From: Streptomyces thermodiastaticus
Lineage (GTDB): Bacteria; Actinomycetota; Actinomycetes; Streptomycetales; Streptomycetaceae
Direction: 5' to 3'
NCBI RefSeq assembly: GCF_014656135.1
Contig: NZ_BNBV01000020.1
Coordinates: 1-64,000 of the forward strand
Length of the DNA stretch: 64,000 nucleotides
Shown here piece after piece: positions 37,387-48,151 of the stretch (positions are counted from its first letter, which is position 1; each line of letters opens with the position of its first letter). The notes below the pieces were generated by a model, which did no database searches, had not been told where the DNA came from, and was given only the letters and a program-made list of their open reading frames with translations. Both the position numbers and the translations under genes were made by a program.

Positions 37387-39036
37387 TCAGCGGACGAACA
37401 CCGCCGCCTGATCCGCCAGGTCGAGGAAGTACTGCGGGGCCACACCGAGGGCGATGGTGACCACTACGCCGATGCCGATCGCGGTCACGGTCAGCGGTGA
37501 GGGCACCGCCACCGTCGGGCCCTCCGGCCGCGGCTCGTTGAAGAACATCAGGACGATCACGCGGATGTAGAAGAAGGCCGCGACCGCCGAGGCGAGCACA
37601 CCGACGACCACCAGCGGGGCCGCGCCGCCCTCGGCGGCCGCCTTGAACACGGCGAACTTCCCGGCGAAGCCGCTGGTCAGCGGGATGCCCGCGAAGGCCA
37701 GCAGGAACACCGCGAAGACCGCGGCCACCAGCGGCGAGCGCCGGCCGAGACCGGCCCACCGCGACAGGTGCGTCGCCTCGCCGCCCGCGTCGCGCACCAG
37801 CGTGACCACGGCGAAGGCGCCGACCGTCACGAAGGAGTACGCGGCCAGGTAGAACAGGACGGAGGAGACACCGTCCTTCGAGGTGGCGATCACACCGGCG
37901 AGGATGAAGCCCGCGTGGGCGATCGACGAGTACGCCAGCAGACGCTTGATGTCGGTCTGAGTGATCGCGACGATCGCACCGACCACCATCGTCAGGATCG
38001 CCACGCCCCACATCACCGGCCGCCAGTCCCAGCGCAGGCCCGGCAGCACCACGTAGAGCAGCCGCAGCAGCGCACCGAACGCGGCCACCTTGGTCGCCGC
38101 CGCCATGAAGCCGGTGACCGGGGTCGGGGCGCCCTGGTAGACGTCGGGCGTCCACATGTGGAACGGCACCGCGCCCACCTTGAACAGCAGCCCCATCACC
38201 ACCATGGCCGCGCCGATCAGCAGCAGCACGTCGTTGCCCGTGGTGTTGGCCAGCGCCGGGTCGACGGTGCTCACCTTGCCCTCGACGACCTGCGCGATCG
38301 TCCCGTAGGACACCGAACCGGCGTACCCGTACAGCAGCGCGATGCCGAACAGGGTGAACGCGGAGGCGAACGCGCCGAGCAGGAAGTACTTCACCGCGGC
38401 CTCCTGCGACATCAGCCGCCGGCGGCGGGCCAGCGCGCACAGCAGGTACAGCGGCAGCGAGAAGACCTCCAGGGCCACGAACAGGGTCAGCAGGTCGTTC
38501 GCCGAGGTGAAGACCAGCATGCCCGCGACGGCGAAGAGCAGCAGGGGGAAGACCTCGGTGGTGGTGAAGCCGGCCCGCACCGCGGCCTTCTCGGTGTCGC
38601 TGCCCGGCACGGCGGAGGCCTGCGCGGCGAAGGAGTCGACGCGGTTGCCGTGCGCGGCCGGGTCCAGGCGCCGCTCGGCGAAGGTGAACAGGCCGACGAG
38701 GCCGGCCAGCAGAATGGTGCCCTGCAGGAACAGCGCCGGGCCGTCGACGGCGACCGCACCCATCGCGGCGACGTGCGCCCGGGTGGTGCCGTACCCGCCC
38801 GCGGCGAGCCCGACGACCGCCGCGAACGCGGCGCACAGGGCCACCACGGAGACGAACACCTGTGCGTAGTACCGGGACTTGCGCGGGACGAACGCCTCGA
38901 CCAGCACCCCGATGAGCGCGGCGCCCGCGACGATCAGGGTGGGCGCCAGCTGCCCGTATTCGATCTTCGGCGCCTCGATCTTCGCGATCGGGTCGGCCGC
39001 GGTTGTCCACAGGCTGTGGACGGCTGCTGTGCTCAC
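37387..39036 (-). CDS. nuoN: NADH-quinone oxidoreductase subunit N (complete operon)
   Basis: A 549-residue antiporter-like proton-pumping subunit, last of 14 genes. It has the TM5 glutamate in LTLFVALEVFSLPLYLLCAL and the lysine/histidine segment FKVGAVPFHMWTPDVYQGAP, then IKRLLAYSSIAHAGFILAG. A cytoplasmic insertion of about 40 residues between early helices (RRLDPAAHGNRVDSFAAQAS) makes it longer than NuoN2. The GTG start overlaps nuoM by 4 bases. Confidence 0.95.
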   Translation of the reverse strand: MSTAAVHSLWTTAADPIAKIEAPKIEYGQLAPTLIVAGAALIGVLVEAFVPRKSRYYAQVFVSVVALCAAFAAVVGLAAGGYGTTRAHVAAMGAVAVDGPALFLQGTILLAGLVGLFTFAERRLDPAAHGNRVDSFAAQASAVPGSDTEKAAVRAGFTTTEVFPLLLFAVAGMLVFTSANDLLTLFVALEVFSLPLYLLCALARRRRLMSQEAAVKYFLLGAFASAFTLFGIALLYGYAGSVSYGTIAQVVEGKVSTVDPALANTTGNDVLLLIGAAMVVMGLLFKVGAVPFHMWTPDVYQGAPTPVTGFMAAATKVAAFGALLRLLYVVLPGLRWDWRPVMWGVAILTMVVGAIVAITQTDIKRLLAYSSIAHAGFILAGVIATSKDGVSSVLFYLAAYSFVTVGAFAVVTLVRDAGGEATHLSRWAGLGRRSPLVAAVFAVFLLAFAGIPLTSGFAGKFAVFKAAAEGGAAPLVVVGVLASAVAAFFYIRVIVLMFFNEPRPEGPTVAVPSPLTVTAIGIGVVVTIALGVAPQYFLDLADQAAVFVR

Positions 39037-40604
39037 TTGGCCGCCTCCACCTCGGGCCGGGGATCGGTCGTGTGTACGTCGGACATGGTCTGCTGGACCG
39101 CCGGGTTGACGATGTCCGCCACGGGCTTGGGATAGACGCCCAGGAAGACGAGCAGCACGATCAGCGGGGTCACCACCACCAGCTCACGGACCCTCAGGTC
39201 CGGCATCGCCGTAACCTCCGGCCTTACCGGGCCGGTCATCGTCCGCTGGTAGAGGACCAGCGTGTACAGCGCGGCCAGGACGATGCCGAGGGTCGCGAGG
39301 ACACCGATCACGGGATGGCGGGTGAACGTGCCGACCAGGACCAGGAACTCACTGACGAACGGCGCCAGACCCGGCAGCGACAGCGTCGCCAGACCGCCGA
39401 TCAGGAAGGTGCCGGCGAGCACCGGCGCGACCTTCTGCACGCCGCCGTAGTCGGCGATGAGCCGCGAGCCGCGCCGCGAGATCAGGAACCCGGCGACCAG
39501 CAGCAGCGCGGCGGTGGAGATGCCGTGGTTGACCATGTACAGCGTCGCGCCGGACTGGCCCTGGCTGGTCATGGCGAAGATGCCGAGGATGATGAAGCCG
39601 AAGTGGGAGATCGACGCGTACGCCACCAGGCGCTTGATGTCCCGCTGGGCCACCGCGAGCAGCGCGCCGTACAGGATGCTGATCAGGGCCAGGACCAGGA
39701 TGACCGGGGTGGCCCAGCGGCTGGCCTCCGGGAAGAGCTGGAGGCAGAAGCGCAGCATCGCGAAGGTGCCCACCTTGTCCACGACCGCGGTGATGAGCAC
39801 GGCGACCGGGGCGGTGGCCTCCCCCATGGCGCCCGGCAGCCAGGTGTGCAGCGGCCACAGCGGCGCCTTCACCGCGAAGGCGAAGAAGAAGCCGAGGAAC
39901 AGCCAGCGCTCGGTGCTGGTCGCCATGCTCAGGGAGCCGTCGGCACGGGCCTGGGCGATCTCCGTCAGCGAGAACGTTCCCGCGACCACGTACAGGCCGA
40001 TGACCGCGGCCAGCATGATCAGGCCGCCGGCCAGGTTGTACAGCAGGAACTTCACCGCCGCGTACGAACGCTGAGCGGCCGCCGTCTCCTCGCCGTGCTC
40101 GTGGGCCCGGTCTCCGAAGCCGCCGATGAGGAAGTACATCGGGATCAGCATGGCCTCGAAGAAGATGTAGAAGAGGAAGACGTCGGTGGCCTCGAAGGAG
40201 ATGATCACCATCGCCTCGACGGCCAGGATCAGCGCGAAGAAGCCCTGGGTGGGCCGCCAGCGGCGGCTGCCGGTCTCCAGCGGGTCGGCGTCGTGCCACC
40301 CGGCCAGGATCACGAACGGGATCAGCAGGGCGGTCAGGGCGATCAGCGCCACCCCGATGCCGTCCACGCCCAGCTGATAGCGCACCCCGAAGGCGGAGAT
40401 CCACGCGTGGGACTCGGTGAGCTGGTACCGGGCGCCGTCCGGGTCGTACCGCACCGCCACGGCGACGGCCAGGAAGAACGTGGCGAGCGAGACGAGCAGG
40501 GCCAGCCACTTGGCGGCCGTGCGCCTGCCGGCCGGGACGGCGGCCGTGGCGACGGCCCCGACGGCCGGCAGCACCGCCGTCGTTGTCAGCAAAGGAAAGG
40601 ACAT
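39033..40604 (-). CDS. nuoM: NADH-quinone oxidoreductase subunit M (complete operon)
   Basis: A 523-residue proton-pumping subunit. The TM5 glutamate lies in FFEAMLIPMYFLIGGFGDRA, the TM7 lysine region in FAVKAPLWPLHTWLPGAMGE, and the central broken-helix motif in KRLVAYASISHFGFIILG. It starts at ATG 3 bp after the nuoL stop and has only a weak ribosome site, consistent with coupled translation. It matches the length of NuoM2 (524), so the two operons are easily compared subunit by subunit. Confidence 0.95.
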   Translation of the reverse strand: MSFPLLTTTAVLPAVGAVATAAVPAGRRTAAKWLALLVSLATFFLAVAVAVRYDPDGARYQLTESHAWISAFGVRYQLGVDGIGVALIALTALLIPFVILAGWHDADPLETGSRRWRPTQGFFALILAVEAMVIISFEATDVFLFYIFFEAMLIPMYFLIGGFGDRAHEHGEETAAAQRSYAAVKFLLYNLAGGLIMLAAVIGLYVVAGTFSLTEIAQARADGSLSMATSTERWLFLGFFFAFAVKAPLWPLHTWLPGAMGEATAPVAVLITAVVDKVGTFAMLRFCLQLFPEASRWATPVILVLALISILYGALLAVAQRDIKRLVAYASISHFGFIILGIFAMTSQGQSGATLYMVNHGISTAALLLVAGFLISRRGSRLIADYGGVQKVAPVLAGTFLIGGLATLSLPGLAPFVSEFLVLVGTFTRHPVIGVLATLGIVLAALYTLVLYQRTMTGPVRPEVTAMPDLRVRELVVVTPLIVLLVFLGVYPKPVADIVNPAVQQTMSDVHTTDPRPEVEAAK

Positions 40605-40609
40605 CGGTA

Positions 40610-42508
40610 TCAGACCGCCCTCATCAGCAGGGTCGCGGCGATCAGGAGCGCCGCACCGCCGAACATCGAGACCGCGTAGGAGCGGGCGAAGCCGTTCTGC
40701 ACCCGGCGCAGCCGCCCGGACAGGCCGCCCATCGCGGCCGCCGTGCCGCCCACGGCTCCGTCGACCAGGTTGTGGTCGACGTACACCAGGGAGCGGGTGA
40801 GGTGTTCACCGCCGCGGACCAGGACGACATGGTTGAAGTCGTCCTGGAGCAGGTCGCGCCGGGCGGCCCGGGTGAGCAGCGATCCGCGCGGGGCGACGGC
40901 CGGGACCGGCTTGCGGCCGTACTGGGCCCAGGCGACGGCCACCCCGATCACCAGGCACGCCAGGGTCGCCCCGGTGACCGTGGCCGCGCCGACGGGCGAG
41001 TGGCCCTCGCTGTGCCCGGTGACCGGCTCCAGCCAGTGCAGGAAGCGGTCGCCGACGGAGAAGAACGCACCGCCGAACACCGAGCCGACGGCCAGCACGA
41101 TCATCGGGATCGTCATGACCTTCGGCGACTCGTGCGGGTGCGGGGTGCCCGCCGGGGTCGTGCGGTTGCGCCAGCGTTCCTCGCCGAAGAACGTCATCAG
41201 CATCACCCGCGTCATGTAGAACGCGGTGATCGCGGCGCCCAGCAGGGCCGCGCCGCCGAGGATCCAGCCCTCGGTGCCGCCCTTGGCGAAGGCCGCCTCG
41301 ATGATCTTGTCCTTGGAGAAGAAGCCGGACAGGCCCGGGAAACCGATGATCGCGAGATAGCCGAGGCCGAAGGTGACGAAGGTGACCGGCATGTACTTCC
41401 TGAGGCCGCCGTAGGCGCGCATGTCGACCTCGTCGTTCATGCCGTGCATCACGGAGCCCGCGCCGAGGAACAGGCCGGCCTTGAAGAAGCCGTGGGTCAC
41501 CAGGTGCATGATCGCAAAGGCGTAGCCGATCGGGCCGAGGCCGGCGGCCAGCACCATGTAGCCGATCTGCGACATGGTCGACCCGGCCAGCGCCTTCTTG
41601 ATGTCGTCCTTGGCGCATCCGACGATCGCACCGAACAGCAGGGTGACCGCGCCGACCACGGTGACGGCCAGCTGTGCGTCGGGGGCGGCGTCGAAGATGG
41701 CGCCGGAGCGGACGATGAGGTAGACGCCCGCGGTCACCATGGTCGCGGCGTGGATGAGGGCGGAGACCGGGGTCGGGCCCTCCATGGCGTCGCCGAGCCA
41801 GGACTGCAGCGGCACCTGGGCCGACTTGCCGCACGCGGCGAGCAGCAGCATCAGCCCGATGGCGGTGAGCTTGCCCTCGGAGGTGTCCTGGGCGTGGCCG
41901 AGGACCGGCCCGAAGGCGAAGGTGCCGAAGGTGGTGAACATCAGCATGACCGCGATCGACAGGCCCACGTCGCCGACGCGGTTGACCAGGAACGCCTTCT
42001 TCGCCGCGGTGGCCGCGCTGGGCTTGTGCTGCCAGAAGCCGATCAGCAGGTAGGAGGCCAGGCCGACGCCCTCCCAGCCGACGTACAGCAGCAGGTAGTT
42101 GTCGGCGAGGACGAGCAGCAGCATCGCCGCGAGGAAGAGATTGAGGTAGCCGAAGAAGCGGCGGCGGCGCTCGTCGTGCTCCATGTAGCCGACGGAGTAC
42201 AGGTGGATCAGCGAGCCGACGCCGGTGATCAGCAGCACGAACGTCATGGACAGCTGGTCCAGGCGGAAGGTGACGTCCGCCTGGAACCCGGCCACCGGGA
42301 TCCAGCTGAACAGGTGCTGGGTGACGGTGCGGTCGTCGGCGCCCCGGCCGAGCAGATCGGCGAAGAGCACCAGGCCGATGACGAAGGAGACCGCGGCGAG
42401 CAGGGTGCCCAGCCAGTGGCCGACGGCGTCGAGCCGGCGGCCGCCGACGAGAAGGACGACCGCTCCGAGCAGAGGCGCCGCGATCAGCAGCGCAATCAGG
42501 TTCTCCAC
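40610..42508 (-). CDS. nuoL: NADH-quinone oxidoreductase subunit L (complete operon)
   Basis: A 632-residue distal pump subunit with 14 or more core helices plus the C-terminal lateral helix. Signature stretches: LLYVGWEGVGLASYLLIGFW with the essential glutamate, GKSAQVPLQSWLGDAMEGPT and IKKALAGSTMSQIGYMVL. GTG start, following nuoK by 15 bp, one of the few non-overlapping junctions in the operon. Compared with NuoL2, SWLGDAMEGPT replaces SWLPDAMAGPT. Confidence 0.95.
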   Translation of the reverse strand: MENLIALLIAAPLLGAVVLLVGGRRLDAVGHWLGTLLAAVSFVIGLVLFADLLGRGADDRTVTQHLFSWIPVAGFQADVTFRLDQLSMTFVLLITGVGSLIHLYSVGYMEHDERRRRFFGYLNLFLAAMLLLVLADNYLLLYVGWEGVGLASYLLIGFWQHKPSAATAAKKAFLVNRVGDVGLSIAVMLMFTTFGTFAFGPVLGHAQDTSEGKLTAIGLMLLLAACGKSAQVPLQSWLGDAMEGPTPVSALIHAATMVTAGVYLIVRSGAIFDAAPDAQLAVTVVGAVTLLFGAIVGCAKDDIKKALAGSTMSQIGYMVLAAGLGPIGYAFAIMHLVTHGFFKAGLFLGAGSVMHGMNDEVDMRAYGGLRKYMPVTFVTFGLGYLAIIGFPGLSGFFSKDKIIEAAFAKGGTEGWILGGAALLGAAITAFYMTRVMLMTFFGEERWRNRTTPAGTPHPHESPKVMTIPMIVLAVGSVFGGAFFSVGDRFLHWLEPVTGHSEGHSPVGAATVTGATLACLVIGVAVAWAQYGRKPVPAVAPRGSLLTRAARRDLLQDDFNHVVLVRGGEHLTRSLVYVDHNLVDGAVGGTAAAMGGLSGRLRRVQNGFARSYAVSMFGGAALLIAATLLMRAV

Positions 42509-42523
42509 GATTCTTCCGACCCC

Positions 42524-42823
42524 TTACAGCTTCATCAGGCTGGCGTCGTCGACCGAGGCCGAGTGACGGGTACGGAACAGCGACACGATGATCGCGAGCC
42601 CGACCACGACCTCCGCCGCGGCGACGACCATCGTGAAGAAGGCGATGATCTGGCCGTCGAGGTTGCCGTGCATCCGGGAGAAGGCGACGAACGCGAGGTT
42701 GCAGGCGTTGAGCATCAGCTCGATGCACATGAAGAGCACGATGGCGTTGCGCCGGACGAGCACACCGGTGGCACCGATCGTGAACAGCACGGCGGCGAGA
42801 TACAGGTAGTTGACGGGGTTCAC
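42524..42823 (-). CDS. nuoK: NADH-quinone oxidoreductase subunit K (complete operon)
   Basis: A 99-residue, three-helix subunit of standard length. Both proton-path glutamates are present: FMCIELMLNACNLAFVAF and VVAAAEVVVGLAIIVSLFR. The GTG at 42821-42823 overlaps the nuoJ stop as GTGA. It lacks the acidic tail of NuoK2. Confidence 0.95.
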   Translation of the reverse strand: MNPVNYLYLAAVLFTIGATGVLVRRNAIVLFMCIELMLNACNLAFVAFSRMHGNLDGQIIAFFTMVVAAAEVVVGLAIIVSLFRTRHSASVDDASLMKL

Positions 42824-43659
42824 TGCGACGCCTCCTCGGTCCGCTTGAAGGTCGCCGGGATCTGGGGGCGCTCCAGGCGCTCGGCGGCGCGCCGCTCCAG
42901 GGCCTTCAGGTCGTTCAGCGCCTCGGCCGAGACGTCCCGGATCTGGCCGCGTTCGCGCAGGGTCCGGTTGACGGTCAGCTCGGACGGGGTGCCGTCGGGC
43001 AGCAGGCCCGCGATGTCGACGGCGTTGTGCCGGGCGTAGACACCGGGGGCGGGCAGCGGCGGCACGTAGGTGCCCTCGCGCACGCGCCGCTCGGACAGCT
43101 CGCGCTGGGTCTTGGCCCGCTCGGTGCGCTCGCGGTGGGTGAGGACCATGGCGCCGACGGCCGCCGTGATGAGCAGGGCGCCGGTGAGTTCGAAGGCGTA
43201 GACGTACTTGGTGAAGATGACGGACGCCAGCCCCGCGACGTTGCCGTTCGCATTGGCCCGGCCGGTGCCGGCGAAGTCCTTCAGGGAGGCGTTGGCGATG
43301 CCCGCGAGCAGCAGGATGCCGAAGCCGAGACCGCACAGCGCGGCCAGCCAGCGCTGGCCCTTGATGGTCTCCTTCAGCGAGTCCGCCGCGGTGACACCGA
43401 CGAGCATCACCACGAACAGGAACAGCATCATGATCGCGCCGGTGTAGACGACGATCTGCACGATGCCGAGGAAGTACGCGCCGTTGGCGAGGTAGAACAC
43501 CGCCAGCACGATCATGGTGCCCGCCAGGCTCAGCGCGCTGTGCACGGCCTTCTTCAGAAAGACGGTGCACAGGGCGCCGATCACCGCGATGGTGCCCAGG
43601 ATCCAGAACTGGACGGCCTCCCCGGTGGACGTGGTGTAGGCGGCGAGCTGTGCGGTCAT
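42820..43659 (-). CDS. nuoJ: NADH-quinone oxidoreductase subunit J (complete operon)
   Basis: A 279-residue membrane subunit. Five helices occupy about residues 15-170, with the NuoJ TM3 pattern LGIVQIVVYTGAIMMLFLFV. A charged cytoplasmic tail of about 100 residues (from RERTERAKTQRELSERRV) is characteristic of actinobacterial NuoJ and of unknown function. The ATG at 43659 shares a base with the nuoI stop (TGATG); the open frame upstream belongs to other frames of nuoI. Confidence 0.94.
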   Translation of the reverse strand: MTAQLAAYTTSTGEAVQFWILGTIAVIGALCTVFLKKAVHSALSLAGTMIVLAVFYLANGAYFLGIVQIVVYTGAIMMLFLFVVMLVGVTAADSLKETIKGQRWLAALCGLGFGILLLAGIANASLKDFAGTGRANANGNVAGLASVIFTKYVYAFELTGALLITAAVGAMVLTHRERTERAKTQRELSERRVREGTYVPPLPAPGVYARHNAVDIAGLLPDGTPSELTVNRTLRERGQIRDVSAEALNDLKALERRAAERLERPQIPATFKRTEEASQ

Positions 43660-44297
43660 CAGCTGATCACCTTCTTCGGCGCCTGCTCGCGGTCGTCGGC
43701 GGCGGACGTCTCCTCGGGCGGCACCTCGCCCTTGGAGACGGCGACCTGACGCACCGTCCCCGGTGCGGCCTCGGTCACCAGGCCCCGGTAGTAGTCCTGC
43801 TCGTCGGTGCCCGGGTACATGGCGTGGGGCGTGTCGACCATGCCCTCCTCCAGGCCGGCGAGCAGCTGCTCCTTGGTGTAGATGAGGTTCGCGCGGCTGG
43901 AGTCGGCCAGCTCGTACTCGTTGGTCATGGTCAGCGCGCGCGTGGGGCAGGCCTCGATGCACAGGCCGCACAGGATGCAGCGGGCGTAGTTGATCTGGTA
44001 GACGCGGCCGTAGCGTTCGCCCGGGGAGTAGCGCTCCTCGTCGGTGTTGTCGGCGCCCTCGACATAGATGGCGTCGGCGGGGCAGGCCCAGGCGCACAGC
44101 TCGCAGCCGACGCATTTCTCCAGGCCGTCCGGATGGCGGTTGAGCTGGTGCCGTCCGTGGAAGCGCGGAGCCGTGGGCTTCTTCTGCTCCGGGTACTGCT
44201 CGGTCAGCCGCTTCTTGAACATGGCCTTGAAGGTCACGCCGAAGCCGGCCACGGGGTTCAGGAAACCGGGCTTGGTCTCCTTGGGCTCCTCAGCCAT
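43659..44297 (-). CDS. nuoI: NADH-quinone oxidoreductase subunit I (complete operon)
   Basis: A 212-residue subunit with clusters N6a and N6b bound by CVGCELCAWACP and CILCGLCIEACP. The amphipathic N-terminus GFGVTFKAMFKKRLTEQYPE anchors it to the membrane arm. In the assembled enzyme it passes electrons from NuoG to the N2 cluster of NuoB. It overlaps nuoH by 8 bases. The C-terminal 40 residues (from about 170) are charged and variable. Confidence 0.95.
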   Translation of the reverse strand: MAEEPKETKPGFLNPVAGFGVTFKAMFKKRLTEQYPEQKKPTAPRFHGRHQLNRHPDGLEKCVGCELCAWACPADAIYVEGADNTDEERYSPGERYGRVYQINYARCILCGLCIEACPTRALTMTNEYELADSSRANLIYTKEQLLAGLEEGMVDTPHAMYPGTDEQDYYRGLVTEAAPGTVRQVAVSKGEVPPEETSAADDREQAPKKVIS

Positions 44298-45654
44298 CGG
44301 ACGCCTCCTTTCCCTCCGTAGGTCCGTCGTGGACGGTGTCGGGCCCGCCGCTGACGATCAGTTCGCGTTCGCGGCGGGGACGGCGCCGGGGCACCGGCGG
44401 CAGTTCCTGGCCGGGCAGCGGCGGGACGGGGAATCCGCCGGCCATCGGGTCGAAGACGGCGGGCTGGGAGGCGGGCTGCTCGGCCCGCCTGGCCTTGTCG
44501 CGGAACAGGTCGGCGACGAAGGAGATGAGCAGCAGCGCCAGGACGGCGCCGACGACGTAGAGGGCGATGTCAGTGAAGCCGTAGTTCTCGTTGCGCAGGG
44601 TGCGCATCGCGGCGACGAGCATCAGCCAGGTCACGGAGACCGGGATGAGCACCTTCCAGCCGAGCTTCATCAGCTGGTCGTAGCGCACCCGGGGCAGGGT
44701 GCCGCGCAGCCAGATGAAGAAGAACAGCAGCAGCTGCACCTTGACGACGAACCAGAGCATCGGCCACCAGCCGTGGTTCGCGCCCTCCCAGAAGGTGCTG
44801 ACCGGCCACGGGGCCCGCCAGCCGCCGAGGAAGAGGGTGGTGGCCACGGCCGAGACGGTCACCATGTTCACGTACTCGGCGAGCATGAACATCGCGAACT
44901 TGATCGACGAGTACTCGGTGTTGAAGCCGCCCACCAGGTCGCCCTCGGACTCGGGCATGTCGAACGGGGCGCGGTTGGTCTCGCCGACCATCGTGACGAT
45001 GTACAGCAGGAACGACACCGGCAGCACCACGATGTACCAGCGGTCGTGCTGCTGCTCGACGATCGCCGACGTCGACATCGACCCGGAGTACAGGAACACC
45101 GAGGCGAACGCGGCACCCATGGCGATCTCGTAGGAGATCATCTGGGCGCACGAGCGCAGGCCGCCCAGCAGCGGGTAGGTGGAGCCGGAGCTCCAGCCGG
45201 CCAGCACGATGCCGTAGATGCCGACCGAGGCGACCGCGAGGATGTACAGCATGGCGATCGGCAGGTCGGTCAGCTGCATCGCGGTGCGGTGGCCGAAGAC
45301 GGAGATCTCGTTGCCGGCCGGGCCGAAGGGGATCACCGCGATCGCCATGAACGCGGGGACGGCCGCGACGACGGGCGCGAGGACGTAGACGGCCTTGTCC
45401 GCGCGGCGGACGACGATGTCCTCCTTGAGCATCAGCTTCACGCCGTCGGCCAGCGACTGCAGCAGGCCCCACGGGCCGTGCCGGTTGGGGCCGATGCGCA
45501 GCTGCATCCAGGCGACGACCTTGCGCTCCCAGACGATGGCGAACAGCACGGTCAGCATCAGGAAGGCGAAGCAGAACACCGCCTTGACGACGATCAGCCA
45601 CCACGGGTCGGTGCCGAACACCGACAGGTTCTCTGCGGCGAGGTACCGGCTCAC
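44290..45654 (-). CDS. nuoH: NADH-quinone oxidoreductase subunit H (complete operon)
   Basis: A 454-residue heel subunit. Conserved elements include MQLRIGPNRHGPWGLLQSLA at the quinone entrance, KEDIVVRRADK, and the acidic loop ETNRAPFDMPESEGDLVGGF with NTEYSSIKFAMFMLAEY. A C-terminal tail of about 75 residues, rich in Pro and Arg (from about 380), is an actinobacterial extension. The GTG start overlaps the nuoG stop. Confidence 0.95.
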   Translation of the reverse strand: MSRYLAAENLSVFGTDPWWLIVVKAVFCFAFLMLTVLFAIVWERKVVAWMQLRIGPNRHGPWGLLQSLADGVKLMLKEDIVVRRADKAVYVLAPVVAAVPAFMAIAVIPFGPAGNEISVFGHRTAMQLTDLPIAMLYILAVASVGIYGIVLAGWSSGSTYPLLGGLRSCAQMISYEIAMGAAFASVFLYSGSMSTSAIVEQQHDRWYIVVLPVSFLLYIVTMVGETNRAPFDMPESEGDLVGGFNTEYSSIKFAMFMLAEYVNMVTVSAVATTLFLGGWRAPWPVSTFWEGANHGWWPMLWFVVKVQLLLFFFIWLRGTLPRVRYDQLMKLGWKVLIPVSVTWLMLVAAMRTLRNENYGFTDIALYVVGAVLALLLISFVADLFRDKARRAEQPASQPAVFDPMAGGFPVPPLPGQELPPVPRRRPRRERELIVSGGPDTVHDGPTEGKEASDG

Positions 45655-48151
45655 GCCTCCACCTCCTTCGGGGCCTCGGTGGCGCGGGGCGCCGGGCCGA
45701 TACGGACCAGGGAGCCGGGCAGCGCGCCGGTGTCGGAGGCGACGCCGGAGCCTGCGGAGTTCAGCGGCAGCCACACGACCCGGTCGGGCATGTCGGTGAC
45801 CTGAAGCGGGAACCGCACCGATCCGGCGGGACCGGTCACGGCGACGATCTCGCCGTCCCGCACGCCCGCCTCGGCGGCCGTGGCGGGCGACAGGCGGGCG
45901 CAAGCCGCGTGCCGGGTGCCGGCGAGCGCCTCGTCGCCCTGCTGCAGGACGCCCTGGTCGAGCAGCAGGCGGTGCCCGGCGAGCACGGCCTCGCCGGCGG
46001 CCGGCCGGGGCAGGGCGCCGGCGCGCTGCTCGGGGTCGGCGGCGCGCGTCCCGGTCCACACCCCGAGCCGGCCCAGCTCGGCGCGGGCGGTGCGCAGGTC
46101 CGGCAGTCCCAGGTGGACGTCCATGGCGTCGGCGAGCATCTGCAGCACCCTGAGGTCGGACGGGTTGAGCCGGCGAGTCATCTGGTCCGGCTTCAGCGCG
46201 GCCTCGAAGGGGCGCAGCCGGCCTTCCCAGTCGAGGAAGCTGCCGGCCTTCTCCGCGACCGCGGCGACGGGCAGCACCACGTCGGCGTGCTCGGTGACCT
46301 CGCTGGGCCGCAGCTCCAGCGACACCAGGAAGCCGGCTTCCGCCAGGGCGGCCCGGGCCCGTGCCGGGTCGGGCAGGTCGGCGACCTCCACACCGGCCAC
46401 CAGCAGCGCCTGCAGCTCACCGGTCGCGGCGGCCTCGAGGATCTCCCCGGTGTCCCGGCCGTAGCCGTGCGGGAGCGCGGCCACGCCCCAGGCGGCGGCG
46501 ACCTCCTCCCGGGCCCGCGGGTCGGTGGCCGGGCGTCCGCCCGGCAGCAGCGACGGCAGCGCGCCCGCCTCGATCGCGCCGCGCTCGCCGGCCCGGCGCG
46601 GGATCCACACCAGCCGTGCGCCGGTCGCGGTGGCGGCCCGGACGGCGGCGGTCAGTCCGCCGGGCACGCCGGCGAGCCGTTCGCCGACCACGATCACGGC
46701 GTTCTCCTCGCGCAGCGCGACCGCGGCGCGGGCGCCGTCACCCTCCAGGCCGACGCCGCCGGCCAGGGCGTCCAGCCACTTCGTCTCGGTGCCGGGCGCG
46801 GCCGGCAGCAGGATGCCGCCCGCCTTCTCAAGGCCCCGGGTGGCGTGCGTGGCCAGGGCGTAGACCTTCTGGCGGTGCTTGCGCCAGGCCTTGCGCAGCC
46901 GGAGGAAGACCGCGGGCGCCTCCTCCTCGGACTCGAATCCGACGAGGAGGACGGCGGGCGCCTGCTCCAGGGCGGTGTAGGTCACGCCGGTGCCGTCGAG
47001 GTCCCGGCCGTGGCCGGCCACGCGGGCGGCCAGGAAGTCGGCCTCCTCACCGCTGTGCACGCGGGCGCGGAAGTCGATGTCGTTGGTGTCGAGCGCGACC
47101 CGCGCGAACTTGCTGTAGGCGTAGGCGTCCTCGACGGTGAGCCGGCCGCCGGTGAGGACGCCGGTGCGGCCGCGGGAGGCCAGCAGGCCCTGGGCGGCGA
47201 TCTCCAGCGCCTCCGGCCAGGACGCCGGCACGAGGTCGCCCTCCGGGTTGCGCACCAGCGGGGTGGTCAGCCGGTCCTTCAGCTCGGCGTAGCGGAAGGC
47301 GAACCGCCCCTTGTCGCAGATCCACTCCTCGTTGACCTCGGGGTCGTTCGCGGCGAGCCGCCGCAGCACCTTGCCGCGCCGGTGGTCGGTGCGGGTGGCG
47401 CAGCCGCCCGCGCAGTGCTCGCACACCGACGGCGAGGAGACCAGGTCGAAGGGGCGGGAGCGGAAGCGGTAGGCGGCCGAGGTGAGGGCGCCGACCGGGC
47501 AGATCTGGATGGTGTTGCCGGAGAAGTACGACTCGAAGGGGTCGCCCTCGCCGGTGCCGACCTGCTGCAGCGCGCCCCGCTCGACCAGGTCGATCATCGG
47601 GTCGCCGGCGATCTGCTGGGAGAAGCGGGTGCAGCGGGCGCACAGCACGCACCGCTCCCGGTCCAGCAGCACCTGCGAGGAGATCGGAACCGGCTTTGCG
47701 TAGGTCCGCTTCTTGCCCTCGAAGCGGGACTCGGCGTGGCCGTGCGACATGGCCTGGTTCTGCAGCGGGCATTCGCCGCCCTTGTCGCACACCGGGCAGT
47801 CCAGCGGGTGGTTGATGAGCAGCAGCTCCATCACACCCTTCTGGGCCTTCTCCGCGACCGGGGAGGTCAGATGGGTCTTGACGACCATGCCGTCGGTGCA
47901 GGTGATGGTGCACGAGGCCATGGGTTTGCGCTGGCCCTCGACCTCCACGATGCACTGGCGGCAGGCCCCGGCCGGGTCCAGCAGCGGGTGGTCGCAGAAC
48001 CGGGGAATCTCGATGCCGAGCTGCTCGGCGGCCCGGATGACCAGGGTGCCCTTGGGCACGCTGATCTCGATGCCGTCGATGGTCAGCGTGACCAGGTCCT
48101 CCGGCGGGACGGCCGCCGCACCGCCCTGCCAGGGCGCGTTGGTGGTCACGG